Positions 8,114 to 15,882 of a DNA stretch of 34,118 bases are shown here, piece after piece. Source of the stretch: Planctomycetota bacterium. Its GTDB lineage: Bacteria > Planctomycetota > Phycisphaerae > Sedimentisphaerales > Anaerobacaceae. Every line of letters begins with the position of its first letter. Position 1 is the stretch's first letter. A program made the position numbers and the translations under genes. The notes below the pieces were generated by a model. The model saw nothing but the letters and a program-made list of their open reading frames with translations. It made no database searches and was not told where the DNA came from. The stretch is taken from NCBI GenBank assembly GCA_025459125.1, contig JALORE010000053.1, positions 1-34,118 on the forward strand, in the 5' to 3' direction.

Positions 8114-9475
8114 TCAAATCTCCGTCCACGGGCCGGGGGCAGGGATCGGGTAACGGCCTTCGGCATTCGCCGGCAACGGCGCGGGGCTGTCCATCGTGAA
8201 ATCCACGCTCGGGCAGAATTTGAAGTTGGACGCCAGCATCTCGTCCCAGGTGATGATCCGGCCCATATGGATCGCGGCCCGACCCATGATGGAGGTCAGG
8301 TTCGTATACGCCGCCCGCTCGATCTCGTTGTAGGGCTGGTTCCTGCGAATGGCGGTCAACAGCTCGTCCCACTCCGCCTGGTAGGGGCTCAGTTTCTCAT
8401 TCTCCGGCCGCCAGACGATACCATCCTTCGCGATCCGCTGGTCCTTGTAGGTCTGCACCGTCGGGGCGTGGACATTGCCCGAGAACTGGGCGGCACATTT
8501 GGTGCCGTGTACCCAGGTCGCGAACTCATTGTGGCACTTCTGCTGGTTGCGGCTGTTGACGAGGGCCTTGGTACCGTCCGGGAACGTGTACTCGATGGCG
8601 TACGTGTGCAGGTTCTGGCTGCAGTCCGTACTCCCGGGCTCGCAGCCGCCGAGCCCTTCGGCCGAGACCGGCCAGGCATCCTTGATCCAGCAGCATTCGT
8701 CCACCTGGTGGATCATCATCTCGATGAACCAGGCCGAGGAGACCCATAGGAAGAAGTACGGCCGCTGGATCTGCCACAGCAACTCGCTGGTGCCGCCTTT
8801 GAACGGGCCCATCCGGGCGCCCGGGTCCATGCGATAGGCACGGATCAGGAGGATCTCGCCCAGCGCGCCGTCGCGGATCTTCTGGATCAACGCCTGGCGG
8901 GAGGCCGAGTGCCGGCACATCAGGCCGCAGCCGATCTTGAGGTTCTTCTTCTTCGCCTCTTCGCCGAGGCGCAGGATTTCCTTCGTCCCGCCCGGATCGG
9001 GCGCGAAGGACTTCTCGATGAAGGCGTTGACGCCCTTCTCGACCGCGTACTTGAGGTGGATCGGACGAAACGCCGAGTGCGTGGCCTGGATCATCACGTC
9101 GCCGGGCCGCAGGCAATCGATGGCCTTGCGATAGGCGTCAAACCCGATGAAACGCCGCTCCGGCGGCACATCGACCTGCTCTTGGAACTGCTCGCTGAGC
9201 GACTTGTAGGACCGCGTCAGGCGGTTCTCGAAGACGTCCGCCATGGCCACGAGCTTCGTCGGCCCGGTCTTGGACGAAAGGGCATTGCCGGCCGCGCCGC
9301 CGCCCCGTCCGCCGCACCCGACCAGGGCCAGCCGGATCGTATTGTCCTCGCCGGCATAGGCACGGGACAGCACGGCGCCGGCCAGAACGGACCCGGCCGC
9401 CAGGAATTGCCGACGCGAGGTTCTCCCCTCCCGGGGCAACGGACGGGACGCGTGCGATTCATTCTGTCGTTTCAT
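8114..9475 (-). CDS. Tat-exported Gfo/Idh/MocA-family oxidoreductase
   Basis: A 453-residue protein starting at ATG 9475, with GAGG upstream. The N-terminus has a twin-arginine signal (TSRRQFLAAGSVLAGAVLS, residues 19-37). It is followed by the Rossmann NAD(P)-binding motif LVGCGGRGGGAAG (residues 51-63) and, further on, NAFIEKSFAPDPGG, which corresponds to the conserved EKP region with Ser in place of Pro. Then comes a Gfo/Idh C-terminal substrate domain. Members with Tat signals are abundant in Planctomycetota and act on sugars and sugar acids; export pre-folded with bound cofactor is the usual explanation. The substrate cannot be read from sequence. DUF1080 and ThuA genes nearby suggest a shared role in keto-sugar handling. 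Confidence 0.9.
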   Translation of the reverse strand: MKRQNESHASRPLPREGRTSRRQFLAAGSVLAGAVLSRAYAGEDNTIRLALVGCGGRGGGAAGNALSSKTGPTKLVAMADVFENRLTRSYKSLSEQFQEQVDVPPERRFIGFDAYRKAIDCLRPGDVMIQATHSAFRPIHLKYAVEKGVNAFIEKSFAPDPGGTKEILRLGEEAKKKNLKIGCGLMCRHSASRQALIQKIRDGALGEILLIRAYRMDPGARMGPFKGGTSELLWQIQRPYFFLWVSSAWFIEMMIHQVDECCWIKDAWPVSAEGLGGCEPGSTDCSQNLHTYAIEYTFPDGTKALVNSRNQQKCHNEFATWVHGTKCAAQFSGNVHAPTVQTYKDQRIAKDGIVWRPENEKLSPYQAEWDELLTAIRRNQPYNEIERAAYTNLTSIMGRAAIHMGRIITWDEMLASNFKFCPSVDFTMDSPAPLPANAEGRYPIPAPGPWTEI

Positions 9476-9510
9476 AAGGCAATCCTCGACAAGTGGTTCA
9501 TGATGATCTT

Positions 9511-10605
9511 TCAGTTGCGTTTGTATGCCTCGGCTCCCGCGTTGGAGAAGTACACGCCGTCCGCCTCTACCACCGGCAGCGTGGGCCGGCGCCGGCCCTC
9601 CACGTCACACCAGGCATTGTTTCGGAACATGAACGTCTCGGGCGCCGTGCCCGGCCCGATGTTGACAAAAAACTGCGCCCGCGAGTCATAAATCACCAGA
9701 TTGTGCTCGAACAGACCGCCATGCGACGGCTGGAATTGCGGGTCGGTCGTCTCCTGGAGAATGCGCAGGATCCACCGGTCCGGCAGAACGATGGTATTGT
9801 GGTGAACATGCCCGCCATCGGCGGTGACCCAGGCAATCGGGGACAGGCAGCGTTCGAAGCGATTGCCGGCGACCGTGATGTTCTTCGCCTCGTAGTCGCC
9901 CACCTTGGGACGGAAGAACTGCAGACCGGTGCTGCCGCCCACGTTGATGGACCGTTGCCCAGCCTCCAGGAACAGGCAACACTGCACCAAAACATCCTCC
10001 GAACCGCCCTTGAGCTGCACCGCGTTATCCTGCGAGTAGCCCGCGCGTCCCTTGAAGGTGCAATCCTCCACCACGCCGTGATGGCAGCCGACCATGTCGA
10101 TGCCGGAGCCGCCCCAGGCCTCGAAATGGCACCGGCGCACAGCGAAGTGGTCCACGCCGGACATCTTCAGAGCATCACGGTTTCCTTTCGGACCGATTTC
10201 GAGAATCGTCACGTTTTCCAGAACGATATGATCCGACGGCGTCTCGAACGAGCCCCCGTCATCGATGTTGATTCCGTTGCCCGGAAATCCCTCAACGCGA
10301 ATGCTTCGCAGAGTCACATAGCGGCAGTCCGAAAAATGGAGCGCGGACCCGCCCTTCTGGAAGACGGGCGGACGATTCGGGTCCGCTCCCTGAATGACAA
10401 TGGGAGCCTGTTCCGTACCGGCCGCCTGCACATACAGACCCCCCTCATACGTCCCCGGCTCCAGCAATAACGTGGTGCCCGGAACAAGTTGGCCCAGCGC
10501 CGTGCGCAGGGACGGGGAATCGGCCACCCGGATCTCCGCCGCCTCGGCGTAAGAAAACAACATGAGAACGCTTATCAGCACCATGCCGAGCGTCGCGCAT
10601 GACAT
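9511..10605 (-). CDS. Exported right-handed parallel beta-helix protein
   Basis: A 364-residue protein. Start ATG 10605 has an excellent GGAGGA site 5-10 bases upstream; the longer open frame to 10752 translates a palindromic repeat. A signal peptide (MSCATLGMVLISVLMLFSYAEA) leads into AAEIRVADSPSLRTALGQL and GTTLLLEPGTYEGGLYV, the usual first rung of pectate-lyase-like beta-helix proteins. Repeated rungs follow (RYVTLRSIRVEGF, DHIVLENVTILEI, DHFAVRRCHFEAW, HHGVVEDCTFKG, EDVLVQCCLFLEA). The fold suggests polysaccharide binding or cleavage outside the cytoplasm, but no lyase active-site pattern is evident. It sits 35 bases upstream of the Gfo/Idh gene on the same strand and is probably co-transcribed with it. 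Confidence 0.88.
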   Translation of the reverse strand: MSCATLGMVLISVLMLFSYAEAAEIRVADSPSLRTALGQLVPGTTLLLEPGTYEGGLYVQAAGTEQAPIVIQGADPNRPPVFQKGGSALHFSDCRYVTLRSIRVEGFPGNGINIDDGGSFETPSDHIVLENVTILEIGPKGNRDALKMSGVDHFAVRRCHFEAWGGSGIDMVGCHHGVVEDCTFKGRAGYSQDNAVQLKGGSEDVLVQCCLFLEAGQRSINVGGSTGLQFFRPKVGDYEAKNITVAGNRFERCLSPIAWVTADGGHVHHNTIVLPDRWILRILQETTDPQFQPSHGGLFEHNLVIYDSRAQFFVNIGPGTAPETFMFRNNAWCDVEGRRRPTLPVVEADGVYFSNAGAEAYKRN

Positions 10606-10626
10606 CCGTTCCTCCGACAACGTCGT

Positions 10627-10714
10627 GGGTGGCATCGTCAAGCGCAGCTTGGCGATGGTGGCTTTACCGTGCGTCAGGCCATCGCCAAGGCCTGCGGCCT
10701 TGACGATGCCACCC
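10627..10714. repeat. GGGTGGCA palindromic element, ATCGTC subfamily
   Basis: Outer arms are GGGTGGCATCGTCAAG and CTTGACGATGCCACCC, with inner arms CTTGGCGATGG / CCATCGCCAAG-like. Relative to the AGCGGC subfamily, two G-to-T changes in the left arm are matched by two C-to-A changes in the right arm. It lies just upstream of the beta-helix gene start. Confidence 0.9.
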
Positions 10715-11063
10715 GACTGTTTTCGTCCTCGTGAGACCATTCGCAACCCCATGATGAGATCCTAACAACCACTCTTCGGCAAGACCAACTCAGCAGGAGA
10801 GTGCATACAACCACAGGCTTGCCCACTCCCGTGTCGCGGCGGGACATGCGACTACCGGCTCCGGATCGGTCCAAACGTCATACCCTCAAATCACCAGGAC
10901 AGTGTAGAACGCCACAAGCACCAAATCAACCCCCTTCTCGCACCGGATGAAGACGGTACGTGATCCGCACCTACCCGCGACCGCCCCGTCAATCCACGTA
11001 GGGTGCGTATCACCAGCCCGGTAGAGGTGATCCGTGGACTTGCTTGCATTCAAGACTCACGAT
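10715..11063. other. Intergenic stretch without recognisable genes
   Basis: No ORF with plausible codon use or a ribosome site stands out. The only structure seen is an imperfect stem at about 10993-11038 (TCCACG..ATCACC paired with GGTGAT..CGTGGA, with unequal interior loops). The divergent promoters for the beta-helix and nitrilase genes should lie somewhere in 10606-11317, but I cannot identify convincing boxes. Confidence 0.4.
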
Positions 11064-11157
11064 GGGTGGCAGCGGCAAGCGCCGCTTGCCGCTGGCCCGT
11101 GGGACAGACGCAAACCCCATCGGCAAGCTCCGAAGACTCCGCTTGCCGCTGCCACCC
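11064..11157. repeat. GGGTGGCA palindromic element (one 'empty site')
   Basis: GGGTGGCAGCGGCAAG and CTTGCCGCTGCCACCC arms. Its right half contains the uninterrupted string AAGCTCCGAAGACTCCGC, the site that is interrupted by another palindrome in the copy at 30940-31071. It lies upstream of the nitrilase gene. Confidence 0.9.
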
Positions 11158-11317
11158 GGCCTCTCACCTTTATGGGGGGCGCGTATCACGCACCGAGCGA
11201 CCCAGGTAGCAGGAAGAACGATGGCATCCGGCAACGTCACGTGGTACCATGGCCCAGGGTGTGCATCGTCTGTGACCGCCAACCGCGGGCGCGACCCGTT
11301 CTGTGAGGGTAGACAAA

Positions 11318-12409
11318 ATGAAGGCATCAGCGCAGCAACTCATTGTGGTCCTCATCGGCAGTCTCGTCAGCATTTCCGCAGCGGCGCAATCCGTGCCGCA
11401 GCTCGTGCGCGCGCAGTTGCCGGGCCGGCAGGTCAAGGTGGCCGCCATCTGTATCGGCTTCGGCGGCGAGCATGACGCCAAGCTCAAACTCGCGCTTGAG
11501 CATCTGCACGTGGCCGGCAAGAATGGCGTGGACATCGCATGTCTGCCGGAGGAGTTCGCCGGCACGAAAGCGGAACCGGTGCCGGGACCGACGACCAACG
11601 CAGTGGCCGAACTGGCGAAGCAGTACCACATGTACGTGATCTGCCCCATCCGGGAGCAGGCCGGCGACCGGGAGTACAACACGGCGGTCCTGCTCGACCG
11701 CCAGGGTCAGGTGGCCGGTTATTACCGCAAGGTCTTCGTCTTCTGGGGGGAGAAGGTGCATTGCAGCACGGAGGGGGTCAGGGTCTTCGAGACGGATTTC
11801 GGGCGCATCAGCATACTCACGTGTTTCGACCTGAATTACCCCGAGTTGTGGCAGCGGTGCGACGACCTGGACGCAGAGATCGTCTTCTGGCCCAGCGCCT
11901 ACGGCGGCGGCTCGCCTCTGAACGCCTTCGCGATCCTCTACCATTATTACATCGTCCCGGTCGGCGCCGGCAATATCATGGACATCACCGGCAAGCCCTT
12001 CACGCCGGTCGAGAAGCCTTTGGAGACAGGGCTGAGGCCACAGGGACGAGGGGCGAGCGATGCTGATGCCAGGGACAAGAATGGACCTCCCGCGCCCCCC
12101 GCCCCCCAGGCCCCGCTCCTTGCGGGCAAGCAGTTCATCGCCACGTTGGATCTGGACCGCTGCTTCGCCCACTATGATTTCAACCGCCCGAAGGTCGAGA
12201 AGATGCTCAAGGAGCACGAAGGCGAGATCAAGGTCGAGCGCATGCTGAGCGAAGAGGACCTGGCTCCGTGGTGGCTGTTCCAGGCGACCAAGCCCGGCGT
12301 CCGCGCCCGCGACCTTCTCCAGGAGCACCAGATCGAAACGCTCCGCGCGTACCAGCACCGCAGCCGCCGGCAGATCAACGAAGCCCGGGAAAAAGGTGAG
12401 AGGATCTGA
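11318..12409 (+). CDS. Secreted carbon-nitrogen hydrolase (nitrilase superfamily)
   Basis: A 363-residue protein. I prefer ATG 11318 over GTG 11303 because GAGGGT sits about 8 bases upstream and a signal peptide follows at once (MKASAQQLIVVLIGSLVSIS, then AAAQ). The nitrilase catalytic triad is visible: Glu in CLPEEF (residue 78/79), Lys138 in YYRKVFVF, and Cys169 in ILTCFDLNYPE. Family members hydrolyse amides or nitriles; an exported form suggests action on external amides. A Pro/Ala-rich, low-complexity segment of about 30 residues (around residues 234-265, including PPAPPAPQAP) interrupts the fold between GKPFTPVEKPLETG and AGKQFIATLDLDR; it is probably a surface loop insertion. The C-terminal tail after residue 330 is rich in Arg and Glu. 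Confidence 0.88.
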   Translation: MKASAQQLIVVLIGSLVSISAAAQSVPQLVRAQLPGRQVKVAAICIGFGGEHDAKLKLALEHLHVAGKNGVDIACLPEEFAGTKAEPVPGPTTNAVAELAKQYHMYVICPIREQAGDREYNTAVLLDRQGQVAGYYRKVFVFWGEKVHCSTEGVRVFETDFGRISILTCFDLNYPELWQRCDDLDAEIVFWPSAYGGGSPLNAFAILYHYYIVPVGAGNIMDITGKPFTPVEKPLETGLRPQGRGASDADARDKNGPPAPPAPQAPLLAGKQFIATLDLDRCFAHYDFNRPKVEKMLKEHEGEIKVERMLSEEDLAPWWLFQATKPGVRARDLLQEHQIETLRAYQHRSRRQINEAREKGERI

Positions 12410-12579
12410 TCGCACCGAGGAGAGGAGATCGCCTGCCTCCGGGAGATTCCTTCCTGGTGGTGCCGACGGTCCCCTCCTGCAGTACGCCCAAACGCACCGA
12501 TGTCCACACGGCCCGCAGCCCCACAAGTTCCTGCTACGGGCGCACGACAAGAAGGCGATGGTCGACTGTTGAGGCCCAA

Positions 12580-12611
12580 CCACGCTCAGGCTGCGCTTGA
12601 GCCTGCCACCC
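12580..12611. repeat. Degenerate GGGTGGCA-family right end
   Basis: CTCAGGCTGCGCTTGAG forms a small stem and runs into GCCTGCCACCC, resembling a diverged right arm of the family. No matching left arm is clear. The rest of the 12410-12758 gap holds the promoter described next and no recognisable gene. Confidence 0.4.
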
Positions 12612-12660
12612 AGGGACTCCGGACCTGTCACAATTCTCGCGTACACCCCTGCCATAAGAA

Positions 12661-12703
12661 GACCGCGGAAACGTTTGCCGCGGTCCGTGCGTGTAGATAC
12701 AAT
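12661..12703 (+). promoter_or_regulatory. Sigma-70-type promoter with overlapping palindrome
   Basis: A -35 box TTGCCG (12675-12680), a 17-base spacer and a -10 box TACAAT (12698-12703) lie 55 bases upstream of the M29-like gene. The palindrome GACCGCGG..CCGCGGTC (12661-12685) covers the -35 box, so a regulator could block or recruit polymerase there. It could instead be the terminator of the upstream nitrilase gene, though no T-run follows. Confidence 0.55.
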
Positions 12704-12758
12704 CGGCGCGCGTCAATGGAGATTTCGCCATCGGCGATGGCCTCAAGGAGGATCGGAT

Positions 12759-13766
12759 ATGGGAACGATTCAGGAAGGCGTCAAACAGGCGATTCAGAAT
12801 TGCTTGAAGGTGACAGCGGGAGAAGACGTCGTCATTATCACGGACCAGGAAACGCTGGAGATCGGCTCGGCCCTGCGCGCGGCGGCCGAGAAGATCACCG
12901 GCAAGGCAGCCCGGCTCTTTCTGATGGAGGATTTCGGCGCCCGGCCCATCCCCTTCCCCCGGCCGATCGAGGAGGCCCTGGCGGTCGCGGACGTGAGCAT
13001 CTACGCGGCCCAGGGGGCCAAGGGCGAACTGGCGACCTTCCGCCAGCCGATGATCCGGACGATCGACGCCAATCCCAAGCTCCGTCATGGCCACATGATC
13101 GGGATCACGCCCGAGATCATGCAGGACGGCATGTGCAGCAACTACCGGGAGATTCAGCGCATCAGCAAGCTGGTCTACGAGAAGGTCAAAGACGCCCGCG
13201 CAATCCGCGTGGTGACGGACAAGGGCAACAATTTCGTCGCCGAATTCACCCCGGAGTTGCGCTGGACCGTCAGTGACGGCGATATCACCCCCGGCCACTG
13301 GAAGAACCTCCCCGACGGCGAAGTCTTCACCTCGCCGGCCAATCTCAACGGCCAGGTCATCATCGACGGCTGCCTCGGCGATTTCTTCGCCGAACGCTAC
13401 GCCTCGCTCGAAGGGACGCCCATCCGCATCCGGGTCAAGGACGGCCGGGCCCAGCGCGACAGCCTGGAGTGCCGCAACGAGGCATTGCGGAAGGAATTCG
13501 AGGCGTACGTCTTCGAAACCGACGAGAACAGCTCCCGGGTGGGCGAATTCGCCATCGGCACGAACACCGGCCTGACCCACCTGATCTACAACCTCCTCCA
13601 GGACGAGAAATTCCCCGGCGTGCACATCGCGTTCGGCAGCCCTCTGCCCGGCCACACCGGCGCCAAGTGGGACAGCAAGGCCCACGTCGACGGCGTGCTC
13701 AAGAACCCCACGATCTACGTCGACGGCGCGCCGATCATGACCAAGGGCAACTTCCAACTGAAATAA
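12759..13766 (+). CDS. M29-like aminopeptidase (AmpT/thermophilic metalloprotease family)
   Basis: A 335-residue protein. Start ATG 12759 is set by AAGGAG 8 bases upstream. Likely metal ligands correspond to those of M29 enzymes: Glu188 in PDGEVFTSP, Glu263 in VGEFAIG, His289 in GVHIAFG, and His309/Asp311 in KAHVDGVL. The tyrosine that often follows the first His motif is not evident. There is no signal peptide, so it is cytoplasmic. M29 enzymes are two-metal aminopeptidases with broad specificity; some related proteins are annotated as leucyl aminopeptidases or ring-cleaving hydrolases, so the substrate is uncertain. It has its own promoter and stands alone, with a long repeat-filled region downstream. 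Confidence 0.85.
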   Translation: MGTIQEGVKQAIQNCLKVTAGEDVVIITDQETLEIGSALRAAAEKITGKAARLFLMEDFGARPIPFPRPIEEALAVADVSIYAAQGAKGELATFRQPMIRTIDANPKLRHGHMIGITPEIMQDGMCSNYREIQRISKLVYEKVKDARAIRVVTDKGNNFVAEFTPELRWTVSDGDITPGHWKNLPDGEVFTSPANLNGQVIIDGCLGDFFAERYASLEGTPIRIRVKDGRAQRDSLECRNEALRKEFEAYVFETDENSSRVGEFAIGTNTGLTHLIYNLLQDEKFPGVHIAFGSPLPGHTGAKWDSKAHVDGVLKNPTIYVDGAPIMTKGNFQLK

Positions 13767-13860
13767 TGGGAAATCTCCCGGTGTCGTCCTGACGCCGCCT
13801 CGACGCCCCCGGCCGCCCGGTCGAAAGGCGGGCGATCGGTGCGTTTTCGGCGGCCGCCGG

Positions 13861-13972
13861 TGAAGATCGTCAACTTGCACCGTTGACGATCTTCAAACCT
13901 GAAAAACGCCGAAATCACGCGAAAAACGCGAAGATCGTCAAGATCGTCAACTCTTTTATTTGACGATCTTCA
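13861..13972. repeat. Inverted and direct repeats of GAAGATCGTCAA
   Basis: TGAAGATCGTCAAC (13861-13874) and GTTGACGATCTTCA (13882-13895) form a perfect 14-base-pair stem with a 7-base loop. A second pair follows: GAAGATCGTCAA (13930-13941), an overlapping AGATCGTCAA (13941-13950), then TTGACGATCTTC (13960-13971). The motif therefore occurs in four full copies plus one partial in 112 bases, with A-rich AAAAACGC repeats between. It may be a tandem hairpin at the 3' end of the M29-like transcript or a multi-site operator. Confidence 0.75.
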
Positions 13973-14153
13973 GGGGGTTCTGAACCAGGCCCGGTGTTCA
14001 CACGCGTTCTGAGGGTTTTCGAGCTTGCGAACCGGTCCAGGGCTGATTGTGCCGACAGGGAGTCCGGCCCCGAATAGGGTATGGCACAAGATCAGACAGC
14101 GAAACCCCAGCGCCGGGGTGGGATTTTCACCGAGGTGACAGAAGAGAGCGATC
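13973..14153. other. Intergenic stretch without recognisable genes
   Basis: No credible coding region. A small GC stem CCCCAGCGCCGGGG lies at about 14105-14118. Nothing else is identifiable before the next palindromic element. Confidence 0.4.
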
Positions 14154-14245
14154 GGGTGGCAACGGCAAGGCCGGAGGCTCTGCGGAGGCTTTGCCGATGG
14201 CGAAGGGGCTGACCAGCGGCAAGCTGGCGCTTGCCGCTGCCACCC
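14154..14245. repeat. GGGTGGCA palindromic element with one arm mismatch
   Basis: The left arm reads GGGTGGCAACGGCAAG (A in place of G, so one A-C mismatch) and the right arm CTTGCCGCTGCCACCC. It is otherwise like the element at 4712. Confidence 0.85.
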
Positions 14246-14299
14246 ACATTACGAAATCCTCTGAGGTTGTGTGAGAAGCCCACAAGAACCGGTAGGCGT

Positions 14300-14389
14300 G
14301 GGTGGCATCGTCAACGCCGAAGGCCTTGGCGATGGTCTTACGCAGGCTCAATCCCGCCATCGCCAAGCTGCGCCTGGGGACCCCTTGAC
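14300..14389. repeat. GGGTGGCA element, ATCGTC subfamily, right arm interrupted
   Basis: The left arm GGGTGGCATCGTCAA and inner CTTGGCGATGG / CCATCGCCAAG are intact. The right arm breaks after CTGCGC: CTGGGGACCCC intervenes before TTGACG, and then the next element begins. The interrupting string resembles the flank of the second palindrome family (GGGGTCCC/GGGACCCC). Confidence 0.7.
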
Positions 14390-14392
14390 GTC

Positions 14393-14452
14393 GGGTGGCA
14401 GCGGCAAGGCCGGAGGCTCGGCGGAGGCTTTGCCGATGGCGAAGGGGCCAAC
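14393..14452. repeat. Left half of GGGTGGCA element
   Basis: GGGTGGCAGCGGCAAG, then the usual GGCCGGAGGCTCGGCGG and TTGCCGATGGCGAAGGGGCCA; the sequence then diverges with no right arm. It directly abuts the preceding interrupted element, giving three family members within 300 bases. Confidence 0.8.
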
Positions 14453-14490
14453 CAGAATAGCGCGCGGTGACATCCATCGATTCAGAGAGA

Positions 14491-14587
14491 TGGCTCATCC
14501 GGTTTCAGCGTACTTCGGTTCTCTTTAGGGCTCCGCCCTCGTCAGGGCGGGCGCCAAACTCCAAGTACGCGAAGACCGGATGAGCCA
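14491..14587. repeat. 97-base imperfect inverted repeat
   Basis: TGGCTCATCCGGT (14491-14503) pairs perfectly with ACCGGATGAGCCA at the other end (14575-14587). A second block GCGTACTT pairs with AAGTACGC. The loop holds a GC hairpin (GCCCT..AGGGC). It ends 9 bases past the stop of the ADP-ribosylglycohydrolase-like gene and may be its transcript-end structure. Confidence 0.75.
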
Positions 14588-14596
14588 GAACGATCT

Positions 14597-15796
14597 CTAC
14601 CGGCTCGACTGTCGCAGACGCTCGATCTCCGTCACGGCCTGCTTCGTCTTGGCCATCTCCGCCAGACAGGCCTGGTACAGACCTTCGGCGGCTTGCCGGG
14701 CCGTGCGACGCGAGACGGTGTAGGGGTCGTTCACGACCTCCTCCTCGACGATCCGGACCCATTCCGGAGGCAGCGCCTCGATCCCGCGGAGCGCCCCGGC
14801 CAGGCCGCCGGCAAGGTAGGCTTTGCAGTCGGTGTCACGACCCAGGTTGACGCAGTACAGGATCGCCTCCCGCGGTTGTCCCCGGGCCAGGTAGAAACAG
14901 GCCAGGCCGCCCGACAGCACCTCCACGGCGTTCGAGATCGGCTTGCCTTCATAGCGTTCCGCGTAGAGGGGACGCAAGTCCTTCCAGTCCTTGGCCTTCT
15001 TCGCCCAATCCAGGCCCTGCTGCACCTCGTGGCGCGGCTCAGCGGTCAGTTGCTCCAAGGCAATCCGGATGACCGAGTCCACGGTGGCCTCGGGCCTCAG
15101 GGCCTCGGCCGTCGCGGCGGCGACCGCGGCACAGACCTCCAGGGCGAAGTTGCCGGGCCGGCCGCGGACATCTTTGATCTGCCCCAGCTCCAGGGCATCC
15201 CGGGCGGCCTCCTCCGGCCGGCCGGCATTCACAATACCGACCGGCATGATCATCTTGGTCGTGCCGATGAAGCCCGGCCACGCGGCGTAGCGCCCCACTT
15301 CCCAGGGCGGCAGGCCGTTCTTGAGCAGGTTGTAGATCACCTGATCCTGCGGGCCCAGGAGGTAGCCGAACTTGCTCGGGTCGATGTCCTCGATCCAAAT
15401 TCTCGCCAGGTCCTCGATCGTGATCCGTCCGCCCTTCTTCAGGATGGCGCTCGTGCACAGGCGGTGCCGCTCGAATCCATCTTCCGTCATGCCCGAGGGC
15501 CGGTGATGGGCATGGTAAACCCAATCGGGACCAAATCGCTGGGGGCTGCGCCGGTCCTTCTTGTCCTGGGGCAGAAGCTGGTCCAGGAAGCCGTACCGCT
15601 TCTCGATCTCCTGCCAGCTCAGCCCTTCGGAGACATCGCCCATCGAGTTGGCGATATTGCCCGCGGCCTCGCAACCGTAGATCCGCGCGAACAGCTCGTT
15701 GTTGAACTCCGTCCGGTTCTGTGCCCCCGCCTCGGCAGCTATCCCGCAGAAGACCAACAGAGCACTGATCACTCCCAGTGCAGGACACACTCTCAT
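14597..15796 (-). CDS. Secreted ADP-ribosylglycohydrolase-family protein
   Basis: A 399-residue protein. ATG 15796 has GAGGAG upstream and begins a signal peptide (MRVCPALGVISALLVFCGIA, then AEAGAQ); longer frames run into the neighbouring gene's end. DraG/ARH-fold motifs are present: LFARIYGCEAAGNIANSMGD near the N-terminus, MTEDGFERH (Thr104, Glu105, Asp106) and LGRDTDCKAYLAGGLAGA (Asp321, Asp323), which together would bind two Mg2+ ions. Classical members remove ADP-ribose from proteins in the cytoplasm. An exported member is unlikely to see NAD-derived substrates, so another glycosidic or nucleoside bond is plausible. The gene is 86 bases downstream of the DUF1080-ThuA gene on the same strand and is probably in its operon. 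Confidence 0.87.
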   Translation of the reverse strand: MRVCPALGVISALLVFCGIAAEAGAQNRTEFNNELFARIYGCEAAGNIANSMGDVSEGLSWQEIEKRYGFLDQLLPQDKKDRRSPQRFGPDWVYHAHHRPSGMTEDGFERHRLCTSAILKKGGRITIEDLARIWIEDIDPSKFGYLLGPQDQVIYNLLKNGLPPWEVGRYAAWPGFIGTTKMIMPVGIVNAGRPEEAARDALELGQIKDVRGRPGNFALEVCAAVAAATAEALRPEATVDSVIRIALEQLTAEPRHEVQQGLDWAKKAKDWKDLRPLYAERYEGKPISNAVEVLSGGLACFYLARGQPREAILYCVNLGRDTDCKAYLAGGLAGALRGIEALPPEWVRIVEEEVVNDPYTVSRRTARQAAEGLYQACLAEMAKTKQAVTEIERLRQSSR

Positions 15797-15882
15797 CTTG
15801 TTCTCCTCAGAGCCATCACCGAATAGGCTTCCGTATGCAGCCCCGTCGAAGTGAGAAATCGGGGTGGCATTCCACAACCCGT

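Noticed and set aside
14154..14587. Possible CRISPR array, because three similar repeats lie close together
   Set aside because: Units are about 90 bases with internal palindromes, have no regular spacers and no cas genes; they are palindromic elements.
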